From Myxococcales bacterium (GTDB lineage Bacteria > Myxococcota_A > Polyangia > Palsa-1104), in NCBI GenBank assembly GCA_028287105.1, contig JAQBQH010000008.1:1-51058 (forward strand): DNA of 51,058 bases, read 5' to 3'. Position 1 is the first letter of the stretch, and the number at the start of each line of letters is the position of its first letter. The notes beneath the pieces were generated by a model. The model was given only the letters and a program-made list of their open reading frames with translations. It searched no databases and was not told the origin of the DNA. The position numbers were made by a program, and so were the translations under genes. This document shows positions 8,276 to 16,103 of this stretch, piece after piece.

Positions 8276-9244
8276 GTGCGCGAAAAGCCATCCTCCACGC
8301 GTTCGGCGATTGCGCTGGCAGCGTTGACGCTCGCGGCGTCGACGCACGCGGCGTGTAGCGCCTCGGGCGATCCGGCGTCGATGGATCTCGCGGCGACGGA
8401 TCTCTCGTCGTCGGACCAGGCCGGGCTGACGGCGCCCGACCTCTCGCCGCCGCCGCCCGATATGAGCGCGCCGCCCGACACGCTGGCGGCCAATCGCGAT
8501 CGCCTGCTCGGCACCTACCTCGATTACTTGAAGGCGAACCCGGCGCCGCAGTCGAACGGCCTCGCCGGCCCCATGCTCGCCGACGTCTGCGCGCTCTGGC
8601 AAAAGCTCGACCCGTCGTCGCAGGCGACCTGGCTGACCGCCACCGCGCGGCTGCAAGGATCGACGCTCGCCCAGGACGGCGCCTCGATGCTCTCGCACGT
8701 CGCGCGCGTCTATCGCGTCACCGGAGGGCAGGGCGCCACCGCGAGCGCGCCCGGCTCGTGCGGCGGCGGCGAGTTCAATCGCGTCATGATGTCGATCGAC
8801 CCGACGCTGCAGCAGGCGCTCGTCGCTGCCAACGCCGCCAAGGGCGCAGCCGGCGCGAGCGGCAAACCGGACCTCGCCGACGTTGCTGCCGGCGCGGGCA
8901 GCGTCTGGCGCGACTCGCACGACGCCGCCGGCCCGCACGCGCCCTTCACGCTCAGCGACGAGACGGAGCACGGCGCGCCGCGCGGCCAGGTGCAATTCTT
9001 CGCCGATCCGGCCTCGGCCGCGGCGCTGGCGCCGCTCGGGCGCGTCGATCTCATGACGCTCGTCGATCCGCGCGCCTTCGAAATCGATCAAGATTTCGAC
9101 TGCGTGCACAACTCGAATCCGAGCTGCAGCTACACGACCTACGGCGCCCTCTGTGCGCCCATGCCGTCGCTGACGGGCACCGAGCTCTACGTGAAGAGCT
9201 ACGGCACCCTCGACCCCGCCTGGAAACCGGCCGGCTGCCCGTAG
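8276..9244 (+). CDS. Exported protein of unknown function
   Basis: Unrecognised protein of 322 residues. GTG at 8276 gives a short basic start and a hydrophobic signal segment ending THAAC, so it may be a lipoprotein (the lipobox is imperfect: HAAC). An Asp/Pro/Ser-rich linker (DLSPPPPDMSAPPD) is followed by a folded domain with Cys pairs near the end (CVHNSNPSC, CP at the C-terminus). Myxobacterial secreted proteins often have such linkers. It is divergent from the DNA ligase, with 67 bp between starts. No catalytic motif was recognised. Confidence 0.7.
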   Translation: MREKPSSTRSAIALAALTLAASTHAACSASGDPASMDLAATDLSSSDQAGLTAPDLSPPPPDMSAPPDTLAANRDRLLGTYLDYLKANPAPQSNGLAGPMLADVCALWQKLDPSSQATWLTATARLQGSTLAQDGASMLSHVARVYRVTGGQGATASAPGSCGGGEFNRVMMSIDPTLQQALVAANAAKGAAGASGKPDLADVAAGAGSVWRDSHDAAGPHAPFTLSDETEHGAPRGQVQFFADPASAAALAPLGRVDLMTLVDPRAFEIDQDFDCVHNSNPSCSYTTYGALCAPMPSLTGTELYVKSYGTLDPAWKPAGCP

Positions 9245-9299
9245 CGCTTCGCGCGCGGCCGCTCTTCCCAAGCCCGCTCTACGCCTCTACGTTATCGCG

Positions 9300-10292
9300 A
9301 TGACTACGACCCGCGCCCTCGGCTCCCACGGACCGACCGTCTTCCCGCTCGCGCTCGGCTGCATGGGCATGTCCGGCGTGTACGGCCCCAGCGACGAAGC
9401 CGAGAGCATCGCCACCATCCACGCCGCGCTCGAGGCCGGCATCACGCTCCTCGACACCGGCGACTTCTACGGCACCGGCCACAACGAGATGCTGATCGGC
9501 CGCGCGCTCAAGGGTCGCCGCGACCAGGCGCTGCTCTCGGTCAAGTTCGGCGCGCTCCGCGGCCCCGACGGCAGCTGGCTCGGCCTCGACGCGCGCCCCG
9601 TCGCCGTCAAGAACGCGGTCGCCTACAGCCTCACCCGGCTCGGCGTCGACCACATCGACATCTACCGACCGGCGCGACTCGATCCCGCCGTACCCATCGA
9701 GCACACCATCGCCGCCGTCGCCGAGCTGATCAAGGCCGGCTACGTGCGCGCGATCGGGCTGTCCGAGGTGGGACCGGACACGATTCGCCGCGCCCACGCC
9801 GTTCATCCCATCGCCGATCTGCAGATCGAGTATTCGCTCATCAGTCGCGGACCGGAGGCCGAGATCTTCCCGCTCCTTCGCGAGCTCGGCATCGGCGTCA
9901 CCGCTTACGGCGTCCTCTCGCGCGGCCTCCTGAGCGGCTCGAAGACGACGGCGCCCGGCGACTTCCGCGCGCGGCTGCCGCGCTTCTCCGGCGACAACGG
10001 CGCGCAGAATCGACGCCTGGTCGAGACGCTGCAGGCGCTCGCGACCGAGCGCGGCGTCAAGCCGGTGCAGCTCGCCATCGCCTGGGTCCTCGCCAAGGGC
10101 GACACCATCGTCCCCGTCGTCGGCGCGCGCACGCGAGCGCAGCTGGCCGATTCACTCGCGGCGCTCGAGGTGCGACTGACGCCGGAGGAGCTGACGCGCA
10201 TCGAAGCGGCCATGCCCGCCGCCGCCGGCTCGCGCTACGACGAGCATCAGATGCGCGCCCTCGACAGCGAGCGGGGCGCTGCCAAGAGGTAA
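9300..10292 (+). CDS. Aldo/keto reductase
   Basis: NADPH-dependent aldo/keto reductase family protein of 330 residues. The N-terminal LGSHGPTVFPLALGCMGMSG, LLDTGDFYGTGHNEMLIG with the catalytic Asp and Tyr, SVKFGA with the catalytic Lys, and the C-terminal PVVGARTRAQLADSLAAL are typical of the AKR11/13-like branch. The position normally carrying the active-site His (QHR/HRVDP) reads RPARLDP, a variant seen in part of this branch that may weaken carbonyl reduction. No clear ribosome binding site precedes the ATG. It reads in the same direction as the exported protein upstream, 55 bp away. Confidence 0.9.
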   Translation: MTTTRALGSHGPTVFPLALGCMGMSGVYGPSDEAESIATIHAALEAGITLLDTGDFYGTGHNEMLIGRALKGRRDQALLSVKFGALRGPDGSWLGLDARPVAVKNAVAYSLTRLGVDHIDIYRPARLDPAVPIEHTIAAVAELIKAGYVRAIGLSEVGPDTIRRAHAVHPIADLQIEYSLISRGPEAEIFPLLRELGIGVTAYGVLSRGLLSGSKTTAPGDFRARLPRFSGDNGAQNRRLVETLQALATERGVKPVQLAIAWVLAKGDTIVPVVGARTRAQLADSLAALEVRLTPEELTRIEAAMPAAAGSRYDEHQMRALDSERGAAKR

Positions 10293-10324
10293 CGCGGGCG
10301 CGTGACCATGGCCCCGCTCATCGT

Positions 10325-10783
10325 TCAGCTACCCGACCACGCGCCGACGACGGCGAGCGGCGCGGTCTTGCAGTAGGCGGTGACGATGATGCCCCACGAG
10401 GGCACGTCGCCGAGCCACACGACCTCGCCGTCCCAGTCGGTGCAGTAGCCGTCCTTGCCCTGATAGAGCATGGCCACGCGGCCGTCGCCGAAGGCGATGG
10501 TCTCGCCGACGCGGGCAGACGCGCGCGGCAGATGCAGCACGGCGCGCCAGCCGTCGTGCGCGAAGCCGACGCTGAAGTCGGCGCCGCCCTCGGGCGCGAC
10601 GCAGTCGAGGTGTGGCACGTCGTTGGCGATGAGCTCGCCCTTGAGCACCTCGGGCTCGGAGAGATCGAAGGCGCAGTAGGGGCGGATGGTCTCGTCGGGC
10701 GAGGCCTGATGATCGATGGGGGCCGACTTCTCCGCGCAGCCAGCCGCGAGTGTGACGGCAGTCAAAACGAGTAGATTACGCAT
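10325..10783 (-). CDS. Small lipoprotein of unknown function
   Basis: Protein of 152 residues. ATG at 10783 yields a lipoprotein signal with lipobox LAAGC, so it is expected to be lipid-anchored. The mature part has four further Cys (RPYCAF, LDCVAP, GYCTDW, AYCKTA), which could form two disulphides. No known domain was recognised. The in-frame extension upstream of 10783 lacks a signal character and is treated as non-coding. It converges with the aldo/keto reductase. Confidence 0.75.
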   Translation of the reverse strand: MRNLLVLTAVTLAAGCAEKSAPIDHQASPDETIRPYCAFDLSEPEVLKGELIANDVPHLDCVAPEGGADFSVGFAHDGWRAVLHLPRASARVGETIAFGDGRVAMLYQGKDGYCTDWDGEVVWLGDVPSWGIIVTAYCKTAPLAVVGAWSGS

Positions 10784-10911
10784 GCTGATTAGATGCGAGT
10801 GAACGCTCACATTGGCTACTCGCGATCGAGAGCGCCTCAAGCGCGCGGAATCACGCGTCGACGCGCGCCGTCAACGGGCGTTACCTCGCATCTGGCCTGC
10901 GCGCGGAGGCG

Positions 10912-11766
10912 TCAATCCACCGTCGGCAGGGCCAATTTGTCCGGGTTGACGACGTTGCGGATGGCGACGATCTTCTGCCCATCGGTCTCGATGTTCATGA
11001 CGGCGACGACGCCGCCCTCGCCGCGCACCACCAGGGCCGGCCAGCCGTTGACCTCGCGGATCTCGAACGCCAGCTCGACGCCGACGAAGAGCTTCGGCGC
11101 CAGCCCGGCGAGGAAGCGCGCGACGCTCTCGCTGCCGTGAACCGCGCGCGTGGCGGCGCCGCGGACCTTGCCGCCGCCGTCGGCCCATAGCGTCGCGTCG
11201 TCGGCGAGGAGCTGCTGCAGCGCCGCCAGATTGCCTTGCACCACCGTCTGCGCGAACGCCGCCAGCACGCGCGCGTGCTCCTCGGCCGACGGCGCGAAGC
11301 GGGGCCGATGGAGCGCCACGTGCTCCCGGGCGCGATGGAAGGTCTGCCGCACCGCCGCGTCGCTCATCTCGAGCGCCGCGGCGATCTCGCCGTGCGCGTA
11401 GTCGAACACCTGGTGCAGGAGGTAGACCGCGCGCTCGACCGGCGTCAGGCGCTCGAGCAGCACCAGGAACGCCAGCGAGATCGACTCGCGATCGATGGGC
11501 TTCTCGGTGGCCACCGGCTCGGGCAGCCAGGTTCCGACGTAGGCCTCGCGCCGCACGCGCGCGCTCTTGAGCTGGTCGAGGCAGAGGCGGCTCACCGTCG
11601 CCGACAGCCAGGCGCTGGGGCTCTGCACGGTCGCTTCCTCGACGCCCTGCCAGCGCAGCCACGCCTCCTGCACCACGTCCTCGGCGTCGGACGGCGACCC
11701 GAGCATCCGATACGCGAGCGACACGAGGCGGGGCCGCAGCCCCTGAAATGTCTCGATCGACGCCAT
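10912..11766 (-). CDS. ECF41-family RNA polymerase sigma factor
   Basis: Extracytoplasmic-function sigma factor of 284 residues. Region 2 (LAYRMLGSPSDAEDVVQEAWLRW) and region 4 (LTPVERAVYLLHQVFDYAHGEIA, then AVRQTFHRAREHV) are followed by a ~100-residue SnoaL-like C-terminal domain. The three signature motifs of ECF41 are all present: WLPEP in the linker, DGGGK, and NPDKL close to the C-terminus. In this family the fused C-terminal domain takes the place of an anti-sigma factor and tunes activity. The gene is divergent from a DoxX-like gene across 51 bp that contain the expected ECF41 promoter, so the neighbour is the likely target. Confidence 0.94.
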   Translation of the reverse strand: MASIETFQGLRPRLVSLAYRMLGSPSDAEDVVQEAWLRWQGVEEATVQSPSAWLSATVSRLCLDQLKSARVRREAYVGTWLPEPVATEKPIDRESISLAFLVLLERLTPVERAVYLLHQVFDYAHGEIAAALEMSDAAVRQTFHRAREHVALHRPRFAPSAEEHARVLAAFAQTVVQGNLAALQQLLADDATLWADGGGKVRGAATRAVHGSESVARFLAGLAPKLFVGVELAFEIREVNGWPALVVRGEGGVVAVMNIETDGQKIVAIRNVVNPDKLALPTVD

Positions 11767-11771
11767 CAGCG

Positions 11772-11798
11772 TGTCACAGCGCGCCGCCCTCGCTCGTC
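11772..11798 (+). promoter_or_regulatory. ECF41-type promoter for the DoxX-like gene
   Basis: TGTCACA at 11772-11778 (-35) and CGTC at 11795-11798 (-10) are separated by exactly 16 nt. This matches the TGTCACA-N16-CGTC consensus known for ECF41 sigma factors. The element lies between the divergent sigma factor and the DoxX-like gene, and the expected transcript starts only about 10 nt before the AGGAGGA ribosome binding site at 11807-11813. Confidence 0.85.
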
Positions 11799-11817
11799 CT
11801 CATGGCAGGAGGATCTC

Positions 11818-12213
11818 ATGAACCTCGCACTGTGGGCCACGCAGGCCGCGCTGGCGGCCGTCTTCGCGTTTTCCGGGATTGCCAAGGCCACTGGGTCCAA
11901 GGAGGCGCTCGTCGCGAGCGGTCAGACGGGCCTCACGCGCTACAGCCTTCGCTTCATCCGCTTCATCGCGGCCGCCGAGCTCTTCGCCGTCGCCGGTCTG
12001 ACGCTTCCCTGGGCCCTCGGCATCGCGCGCGGGTTGACCCCGCTGGCCGCGCTCGGGCTGGCCGTCATCATGGTCGGTGCCGCGCTCTCGCACGGGCAGC
12101 TGGCGCTCGCCAGCGAGGCCCGTCGCGCCAAGGAGCTGCGCAACGTCGCCACCAACGCGTTCATCCTGGCGGCGTGTCTATTCGTGGCGGTCGGTCGCCT
12201 CGGCATGTTGTAG
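11818..12213 (+). CDS. DoxX-like membrane protein
   Basis: Integral membrane protein of 131 residues with four hydrophobic segments, of the DoxX-like family. ATG at 11818 is preceded by AGGAGGA with a 4-nt spacer. FAFSGIAKATGSKEAL and the basic loops fit the family, whose members are frequent targets of ECF41 sigma factors; function is thought to relate to redox or thiol stress but is not established. It is followed by a small membrane protein 25 nt downstream. Confidence 0.88.
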   Translation: MNLALWATQAALAAVFAFSGIAKATGSKEALVASGQTGLTRYSLRFIRFIAAAELFAVAGLTLPWALGIARGLTPLAALGLAVIMVGAALSHGQLALASEARRAKELRNVATNAFILAACLFVAVGRLGML

Positions 12214-12238
12214 AATGGAGGCACAAGGAGATCGTCTG

Positions 12239-12397
12239 ATGAGCTCGTCGACCGCCCAAGTTCCCGCCCCGCAGCCCGCCTCCCCGCGCGAGCGCATGCT
12301 CATGGCCGCCTTCGCGCTGGGCGGTCTGTCCGCGCTCGCGGGCGCCATCGCCGTGATGTCGCTGCTGATGCACTTCCTGCCAGCCGACCACTGGTAG
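12239..12397 (+). CDS. Small single-pass membrane protein
   Basis: Protein of 52 residues: a Pro/Ser-rich cytoplasmic start, then one hydrophobic helix (AAFALGGLSALAGAIAVMSLL) and a short tail ending ADHW. ATG at 12239 is supported by AAGGAG at 12225-12230 with an 8-nt spacer; an in-frame ATG at 12215 lacks such a site. It lies 25 nt behind the DoxX-like gene and is presumably part of the same ECF41-driven transcript. No family was recognised. Confidence 0.65.
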   Translation: MSSSTAQVPAPQPASPRERMLMAAFALGGLSALAGAIAVMSLLMHFLPADHW

Positions 12398-12428
12398 CCG
12401 CCAGGCCACTTCATACTCGGCTGGGGTC

Positions 12429-12572
12429 GCGGAGGTAGCAAGGCGCGCTGCCGGCGTCGGAATCCGTCGCAGTCGCCGCTTCGCGGCGTGCTCCTCCAGC
12501 GGACCCGCTGATGTCGCGCTGCGCGCGACGCGGGTCCTTTACGCCGCCGGCAGCGCGCCTTACTACCTCCGC
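12429..12572. repeat. Structured palindromic element, copy 1
   Basis: 144-nt element closed by outer arms 12429-12456 and 12545-12572 (28 bp with one mismatch). Inside are a 48-nt core (12451-12498) that recurs inverted in copy 2, the core's own hairpin CGCCGCTTCGCGGCG, and a second stem GGACCCGC/GCGGGTCC enclosing GTCGCGC-TGC-GCGCGAC. The two inner stems inside one closing stem give a branched, cloverleaf-like fold. It lies in a 408-bp non-coding gap (12398-12805) where no convincing gene is seen. Confidence 0.75.
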
Positions 12573-12630
12573 TCTGCGCGTCGGGCACGTGGCAAATGAG
12601 CAAGGGAGCGCTTTGGTGCCAGGCGCAAGA

Positions 12631-12776
12631 GCGGACGCAGTGAGGCGACCTCCCGGCGGCCTAGAGGGGGCCGCGTCGCGCGAAGCGCCACCTGGGCGGG
12701 CCCCGATGGAGGAGCACGCCGCGAAGCGGCGACTGCGACGGATTCCGACGCCGGGAGGTCGCCTCACTGCGTCCGC
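12631..12776. repeat. Structured palindromic element, copy 2 (inverted)
   Basis: 146-nt element closed by perfect 28-bp outer arms 12631-12658 and 12749-12776. It carries the same 48-nt core as copy 1 in reverse complement (12707-12754). Read on the minus strand it has the order arm, core, spacer hairpin, closing arm, exactly like copy 1 on the plus strand. The outer arms share almost no sequence with those of copy 1 beyond the last six bases, but each copy pairs with itself, which points to a conserved structure. Confidence 0.75.
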
Positions 12777-12805
12777 GAAGCCAGCCGTCCCGAAGCCGTC
12801 CCGGC

Positions 12806-13612
12806 TTAGCGGATCTCGAAGGGGCAGGCGGCGGGCGCGACGAAGCGGTCGAGGCGCGCGGCGAGCGTGAGCGCGTCGGCGGCGACGAAATCGGCGGCGG
12901 GCTGGTAGACGCAGCCGCGGAACGCGAGCCCGCCGGAGGCAGGCGTCAGATCCGCACGCGCCGGGCAGCCGCCGAGGGCGAGCAGGCGCGCCGCGACGTA
13001 GCAGTCGAGGAAGAGCCGGCTGTCCAGCGCGCGGGCGAGGAGCGGGCCCAGCCGCGACAGGGCGCGCATCCAGAAGGCGCGATCGCACCAGGACGGCGGC
13101 GGCTTGAGCGCGTTGAGCGCCACCTTGTCGACGGCGGGCAGGTCGACGAGCGCGGCCAGGAGCTCCTCGTCGACGAGCCGGGTGGCGAACTCGGGCGTGT
13201 CGAGGGTCGCCAGCAGCACCAGATCGAGGCGCGGGTGCACGGACTTGAGCGCCTCGGCGAGGGCGCCCACGCGAGCGGGGTCGGTGACGCCCTTGTAGGA
13301 GTCGATCGACAGATTGAGCCGCGCGGCGCCGGCGAAGAGCTCGGGATGGCGTTTGGCGATCTGCGGCGTCGTCGTCACGGCCACCGGAGCCCGCGCCGCC
13401 GCGACGATGGCCGTCAAAAGCGGACCTTCGCCCGGGTCGGACAGCGCCACGGCGACCTCGTCATATCGCAACCGTGCGAGGGCGTCAGCGACGAGGGCGC
13501 GCGGAAATCTTGCGCGTCCGGCGTCCGCCCGGGCGCCGAGATAGCAAAAATCGCAGCCGATCGGGCAGGGGACCCCGTCGAGATGAATAGACAGGGTACC
13601 GAGAGATGTCAT
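12806..13612 (-). CDS. Short radical SAM protein
   Basis: Radical S-adenosylmethionine protein of 268 residues. The cluster motif is CPIGCDFCYLG at the N-terminus (CX3CX2C, residues ~16-23), followed by a partial TIM barrel (VAVALSDPGEGPLL, PVAVTTTPQI, LNLSIDS, VDKVALNALK). Several Cys cluster in the last third (CDRAF, CYVA, CPAR, CVYQP, CPFEI), which could hold an auxiliary cluster but no SPASM pattern is evident. Substrate unknown. The start is only 14 bp from the divergent PP2C gene, so their promoters must overlap or lie within the opposite coding region. Confidence 0.83.
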   Translation of the reverse strand: MTSLGTLSIHLDGVPCPIGCDFCYLGARADAGRARFPRALVADALARLRYDEVAVALSDPGEGPLLTAIVAAARAPVAVTTTPQIAKRHPELFAGAARLNLSIDSYKGVTDPARVGALAEALKSVHPRLDLVLLATLDTPEFATRLVDEELLAALVDLPAVDKVALNALKPPPSWCDRAFWMRALSRLGPLLARALDSRLFLDCYVAARLLALGGCPARADLTPASGGLAFRGCVYQPAADFVAADALTLAARLDRFVAPAACPFEIR

Positions 13613-13626
13613 AAGATTTTCATCCC

Positions 13627-14361
13627 ATGGCGCTGCGCATCGAGAGCGCGGGCAAGACCGATGTCGGGCTGGTTCGCGAGAAGAATGAAGACTCGATGCT
13701 CATCGACCCGACCGTCGGGCTGTTCGTGGTTTGCGACGGAATGGGCGGTCACGTCGGGGGGCAGGTCGCGTCGCAGTTGGCAGTGGCGACGATCTCCGAA
13801 GTAATTCGCTCGACGACAGCGCCGGCGGCGGACGAGCCCGATAAGTTGGTCACGTCGATCAAGGCGGCGAACCACGCCGTCTTTGCCAAAGCGAAGGCGG
13901 ACCCGTCGCTGCACAACATGGGGACGACCGTCGTCGCCATTCGCGAGGACGGAGATCTCATCCACCTCTGTCACGTCGGTGACTCGCGCATCTACCGCCT
14001 GCGCCAGGGAAAGTTCGAGCAGGTCACGCGCGACCACTCGCTCATCAACCTCTACGAGGACAACCCCGAGCTGGCGGCGCGATTCGGGCCGCCCAACTCG
14101 AACGTCATCGTGCGCGCGGTCGGGCTGCGCGATCAGGTCGAGGTCGATCATCGCGTCATCGCGATGGAGCCGGCCGACATGTTCCTGCTCTGCTGCGACG
14201 GACTGACCGACATGGTCGACGACTGGATGCTGAAGGAGATGCTGGCCGACGCGGAGAACGGCTCGCTCGACGAGGCGTGTGATGCGCTGGTGCGGGCGGC
14301 GTTGTCCAATGGCGGGGTCGACAACACCACCGTCATCCTGCTCCGGATCCACGAGCAGTAG
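13627..14361 (+). CDS. PP2C-type Ser/Thr protein phosphatase
   Basis: Metal-dependent protein phosphatase (PPM/PP2C) of 244 residues. The canonical motifs are present: DVGLVREKNEDS, VVCDGMGGHVGG with the metal-binding Asp and Gly, GTTVVAI, CHVGDSRIYRLR, LCCDGLTDMV and the C-terminal GVDNTTVILLRI. It is cytoplasmic with no extra domain. It lies immediately next to, and converges with, the eCIS accessory genes (29-nt overlap with the TPR gene). By analogy with PppA of the type VI secretion threonine-phosphorylation pathway it probably dephosphorylates ligands of the FHA proteins downstream; this is inference from position. Confidence 0.93.
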   Translation: MALRIESAGKTDVGLVREKNEDSMLIDPTVGLFVVCDGMGGHVGGQVASQLAVATISEVIRSTTAPAADEPDKLVTSIKAANHAVFAKAKADPSLHNMGTTVVAIREDGDLIHLCHVGDSRIYRLRQGKFEQVTRDHSLINLYEDNPELAARFGPPNSNVIVRAVGLRDQVEVDHRVIAMEPADMFLLCCDGLTDMVDDWMLKEMLADAENGSLDEACDALVRAALSNGGVDNTTVILLRIHEQ

Positions 14362-14764
14362 CCGCCGCCAGCGTCGCGAAGGCGTCGCCGTAGCGGCCGG
14401 TCTTGGCCTGCAGGCGCGCCAGGCGCGTGGCGAGCGGATGGCGGCCCGGCAGCTGGGCCGCTTCGGCGTAGGCCTCGTCCGCGCCGGGGAAGTCACCACC
14501 GACGGTGAGCACGTCGCCGAGCGCGACCAGGAGGAGCCGGCGGGCGCTGGCGCGGGTGACGCCAGGCAGGCCGCGGCGAAGCAGCTGCGCGGCCCGCGGC
14601 GGATCCGAGCGCGCCAGCGTCATGGCAGCGCCGACGCGCGCTTCGACGAAATCGGGCGCCAGCTCGACGGCGGCGGCGAACGACTGCGCGGCGGCGTCGA
14701 GCTCACCGGCGCGCAGCTGCGCCTTGCCGCGCACGAAGTAGCGGCGCGCGACCGGCGCCGACAT
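14333..14764 (-). CDS. TPR-repeat protein, eCIS accessory
   Basis: Protein of 143 residues composed of tetratricopeptide-like helices, for example YFVRGKAQLRAGELDAAAQSFAAA, then a second and third repeat with DFPGADEAYAEAAQLPG. Such proteins act as scaffolds or chaperones. Its start overlaps the stop of the upstream gene (TGATG), indicating translational coupling, and its 3' end overlaps the convergent PP2C gene by 29 nt. It is the last gene of the minus-strand group that starts at 16727. Confidence 0.78.
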   Translation of the reverse strand: MSAPVARRYFVRGKAQLRAGELDAAAQSFAAAVELAPDFVEARVGAAMTLARSDPPRAAQLLRRGLPGVTRASARRLLLVALGDVLTVGGDFPGADEAYAEAAQLPGRHPLATRLARLQAKTGRYGDAFATLAAATARGSGAG

Positions 14765-15402
14765 CAGTCGACCTCGAGCCAGGAGAAGCGACTGGAGGCG
14801 TTGCCCTCTTCCGTCTTCTGCTCGCTGGCGGGCTGATTGGCGGGCGCCTGCGGCGGCGCCTGGCTCGACGGCACGGCCGGATTGGGCGGCGGCATCGGCT
14901 GCGGCGACGGCGGGCGCGGTGACGAAGCCGACGACGATGAGGGCGACATCGCTTGCGGCGGCGGAATCGGCACTGCGTTGGCGGTCGGCGCCAGCGGATT
15001 GGACGACTGCGATTGCGACGACAGCTGCGATGACGTTTGCGAAGGTGACGCAGGAGCGCCGGCGGAGGCAACCGGAGCAGCGACGGGCGGCTCGGGTCGC
15101 GGCGCCTCGATGGCGATCGATCGCCCGCCCGAGCGCACGCTGACCCGCCCGTTGGCCACTTCGAGCTGCGCCAGCTCCGGCACGTCGAGGTGGAGCTGCA
15201 GCCAGGTCACCAGCTCCGCAAACGAAAGCCCTTCGAGCTCCGTGCGGGCGTCGAGCATCGACAGCGCCCCTTGCGCCGGCGCCGCGCCCTCGACGACGTA
15301 CTCCTTGAACACGTAGGCCAGGATCTCCTGCAGCTGCTCGCGGCCGTAGCCGTCGAGCGCCCCACGAATCTCCTCCACCACCCGCTTGATCTCTTTGCTC
15401 AC
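14764..15402 (-). CDS. Unrecognised protein with Pro/Ser/Gln-rich tail
   Basis: Protein of 212 residues. Residues 1-100 look folded and helical (KRVVEEIRGALDGYGREQLQ, then a short Ser/Arg-rich beta segment), while residues ~105-200 are a disordered stretch rich in Pro, Ser, Gln and Ala. The C-terminus SSRFSWLEVD is distinctive. No family was recognised. It sits between the pentapeptide and TPR genes in the same transcript and overlaps the next gene by one base, so a role with the injection system is likely only by context. Confidence 0.68.
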   Translation of the reverse strand: MSKEIKRVVEEIRGALDGYGREQLQEILAYVFKEYVVEGAAPAQGALSMLDARTELEGLSFAELVTWLQLHLDVPELAQLEVANGRVSVRSGGRSIAIEAPRPEPPVAAPVASAGAPASPSQTSSQLSSQSQSSNPLAPTANAVPIPPPQAMSPSSSSASSPRPPSPQPMPPPNPAVPSSQAPPQAPANQPASEQKTEEGNASSRFSWLEVD

Positions 15403-15406
15403 GATG

Positions 15407-16090
15407 TCACGATTCCTTCGTAGTCACGCGCAGGCCGTCGGGTAAATCGGCGCCGGAGAATTCGCACGCCACGAAGCGGGCGCGGTCGACGACGGCGCCG
15501 GTGAGGGTCGCGTTGCCGAAGTGGCAGCGCACCACCAGCGCCCCGGAGAAGTCGGCGCGAATCAGGTTGGCGCCACGCAGATCGCAGTCGATGAGCACCG
15601 CGCCGTCGAAACGCGCGCGCGTCAGCTCGGCGGCGCCGTTCGGCGTCGGATCGTGAAAGCGCGTCTTGACGATGACCGCCTGCGACGCGCGCAGCCCGTA
15701 CAGGTTGCAGCCGAGAAAGCGACAGCCGCTCAGGCGCGCGCCCTCGAGATGCAGATTGGCCGCCTGCACCCGCTCCCACTGCACATGCTCGAGGAGCGCG
15801 TTGCCGAGGCCCAGCTCGGTCAGATCGCAGTCGATGGCGGAGGCCCGCACGACCAGCGCGTCGGCGAGCTGAGCGCGGCGCAGCTCGGTGCGGCTCCAGC
15901 TCGCGCGCGAAAAATCGCTGCCCTGCAGGTCCGCGCCGTCGAGGGTGCAGCGCTCGAAGGTCGCGCCGCTGAAGTCGGCGGCGGTGATGCGCAGGCCGGT
16001 CGCCTGCAGGTCACGATAGGTGTGGCCGCGCGTCGCCCCGTCGCGGGCGAGGTGCTGCAGCTGGTCGCGGCTCTCCACCACCTCGCTCAC
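15407..16090 (-). CDS. Pentapeptide-repeat protein
   Basis: Protein of 227 residues built largely of pentapeptide repeats A(D/N)LXX, visible as ADFSGATFERCTLDGADLQG and, later, CDLRGANLIRADFSGALVVR. These fold as a right-handed quadrilateral beta-helix. In contractile systems such proteins can be cargo or adaptors, and elsewhere they mimic DNA; nothing in the sequence decides between these. The gene lies 13 nt downstream of the DUF4157 gene and 4 nt before the next, within one operon. Confidence 0.85.
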   Translation of the reverse strand: MSEVVESRDQLQHLARDGATRGHTYRDLQATGLRITAADFSGATFERCTLDGADLQGSDFSRASWSRTELRRAQLADALVVRASAIDCDLTELGLGNALLEHVQWERVQAANLHLEGARLSGCRFLGCNLYGLRASQAVIVKTRFHDPTPNGAAELTRARFDGAVLIDCDLRGANLIRADFSGALVVRCHFGNATLTGAVVDRARFVACEFSGADLPDGLRVTTKES

Positions 16091-16103
16091 GTCGGCGTGC
16101 TCC

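Noticed and set aside
12511-12870. Open frame of ~119 codons across the repeat region
   Set aside because: It runs through both structured repeats, begins without a ribosome binding site, and has no protein-like pattern; the repeats themselves explain the sequence.
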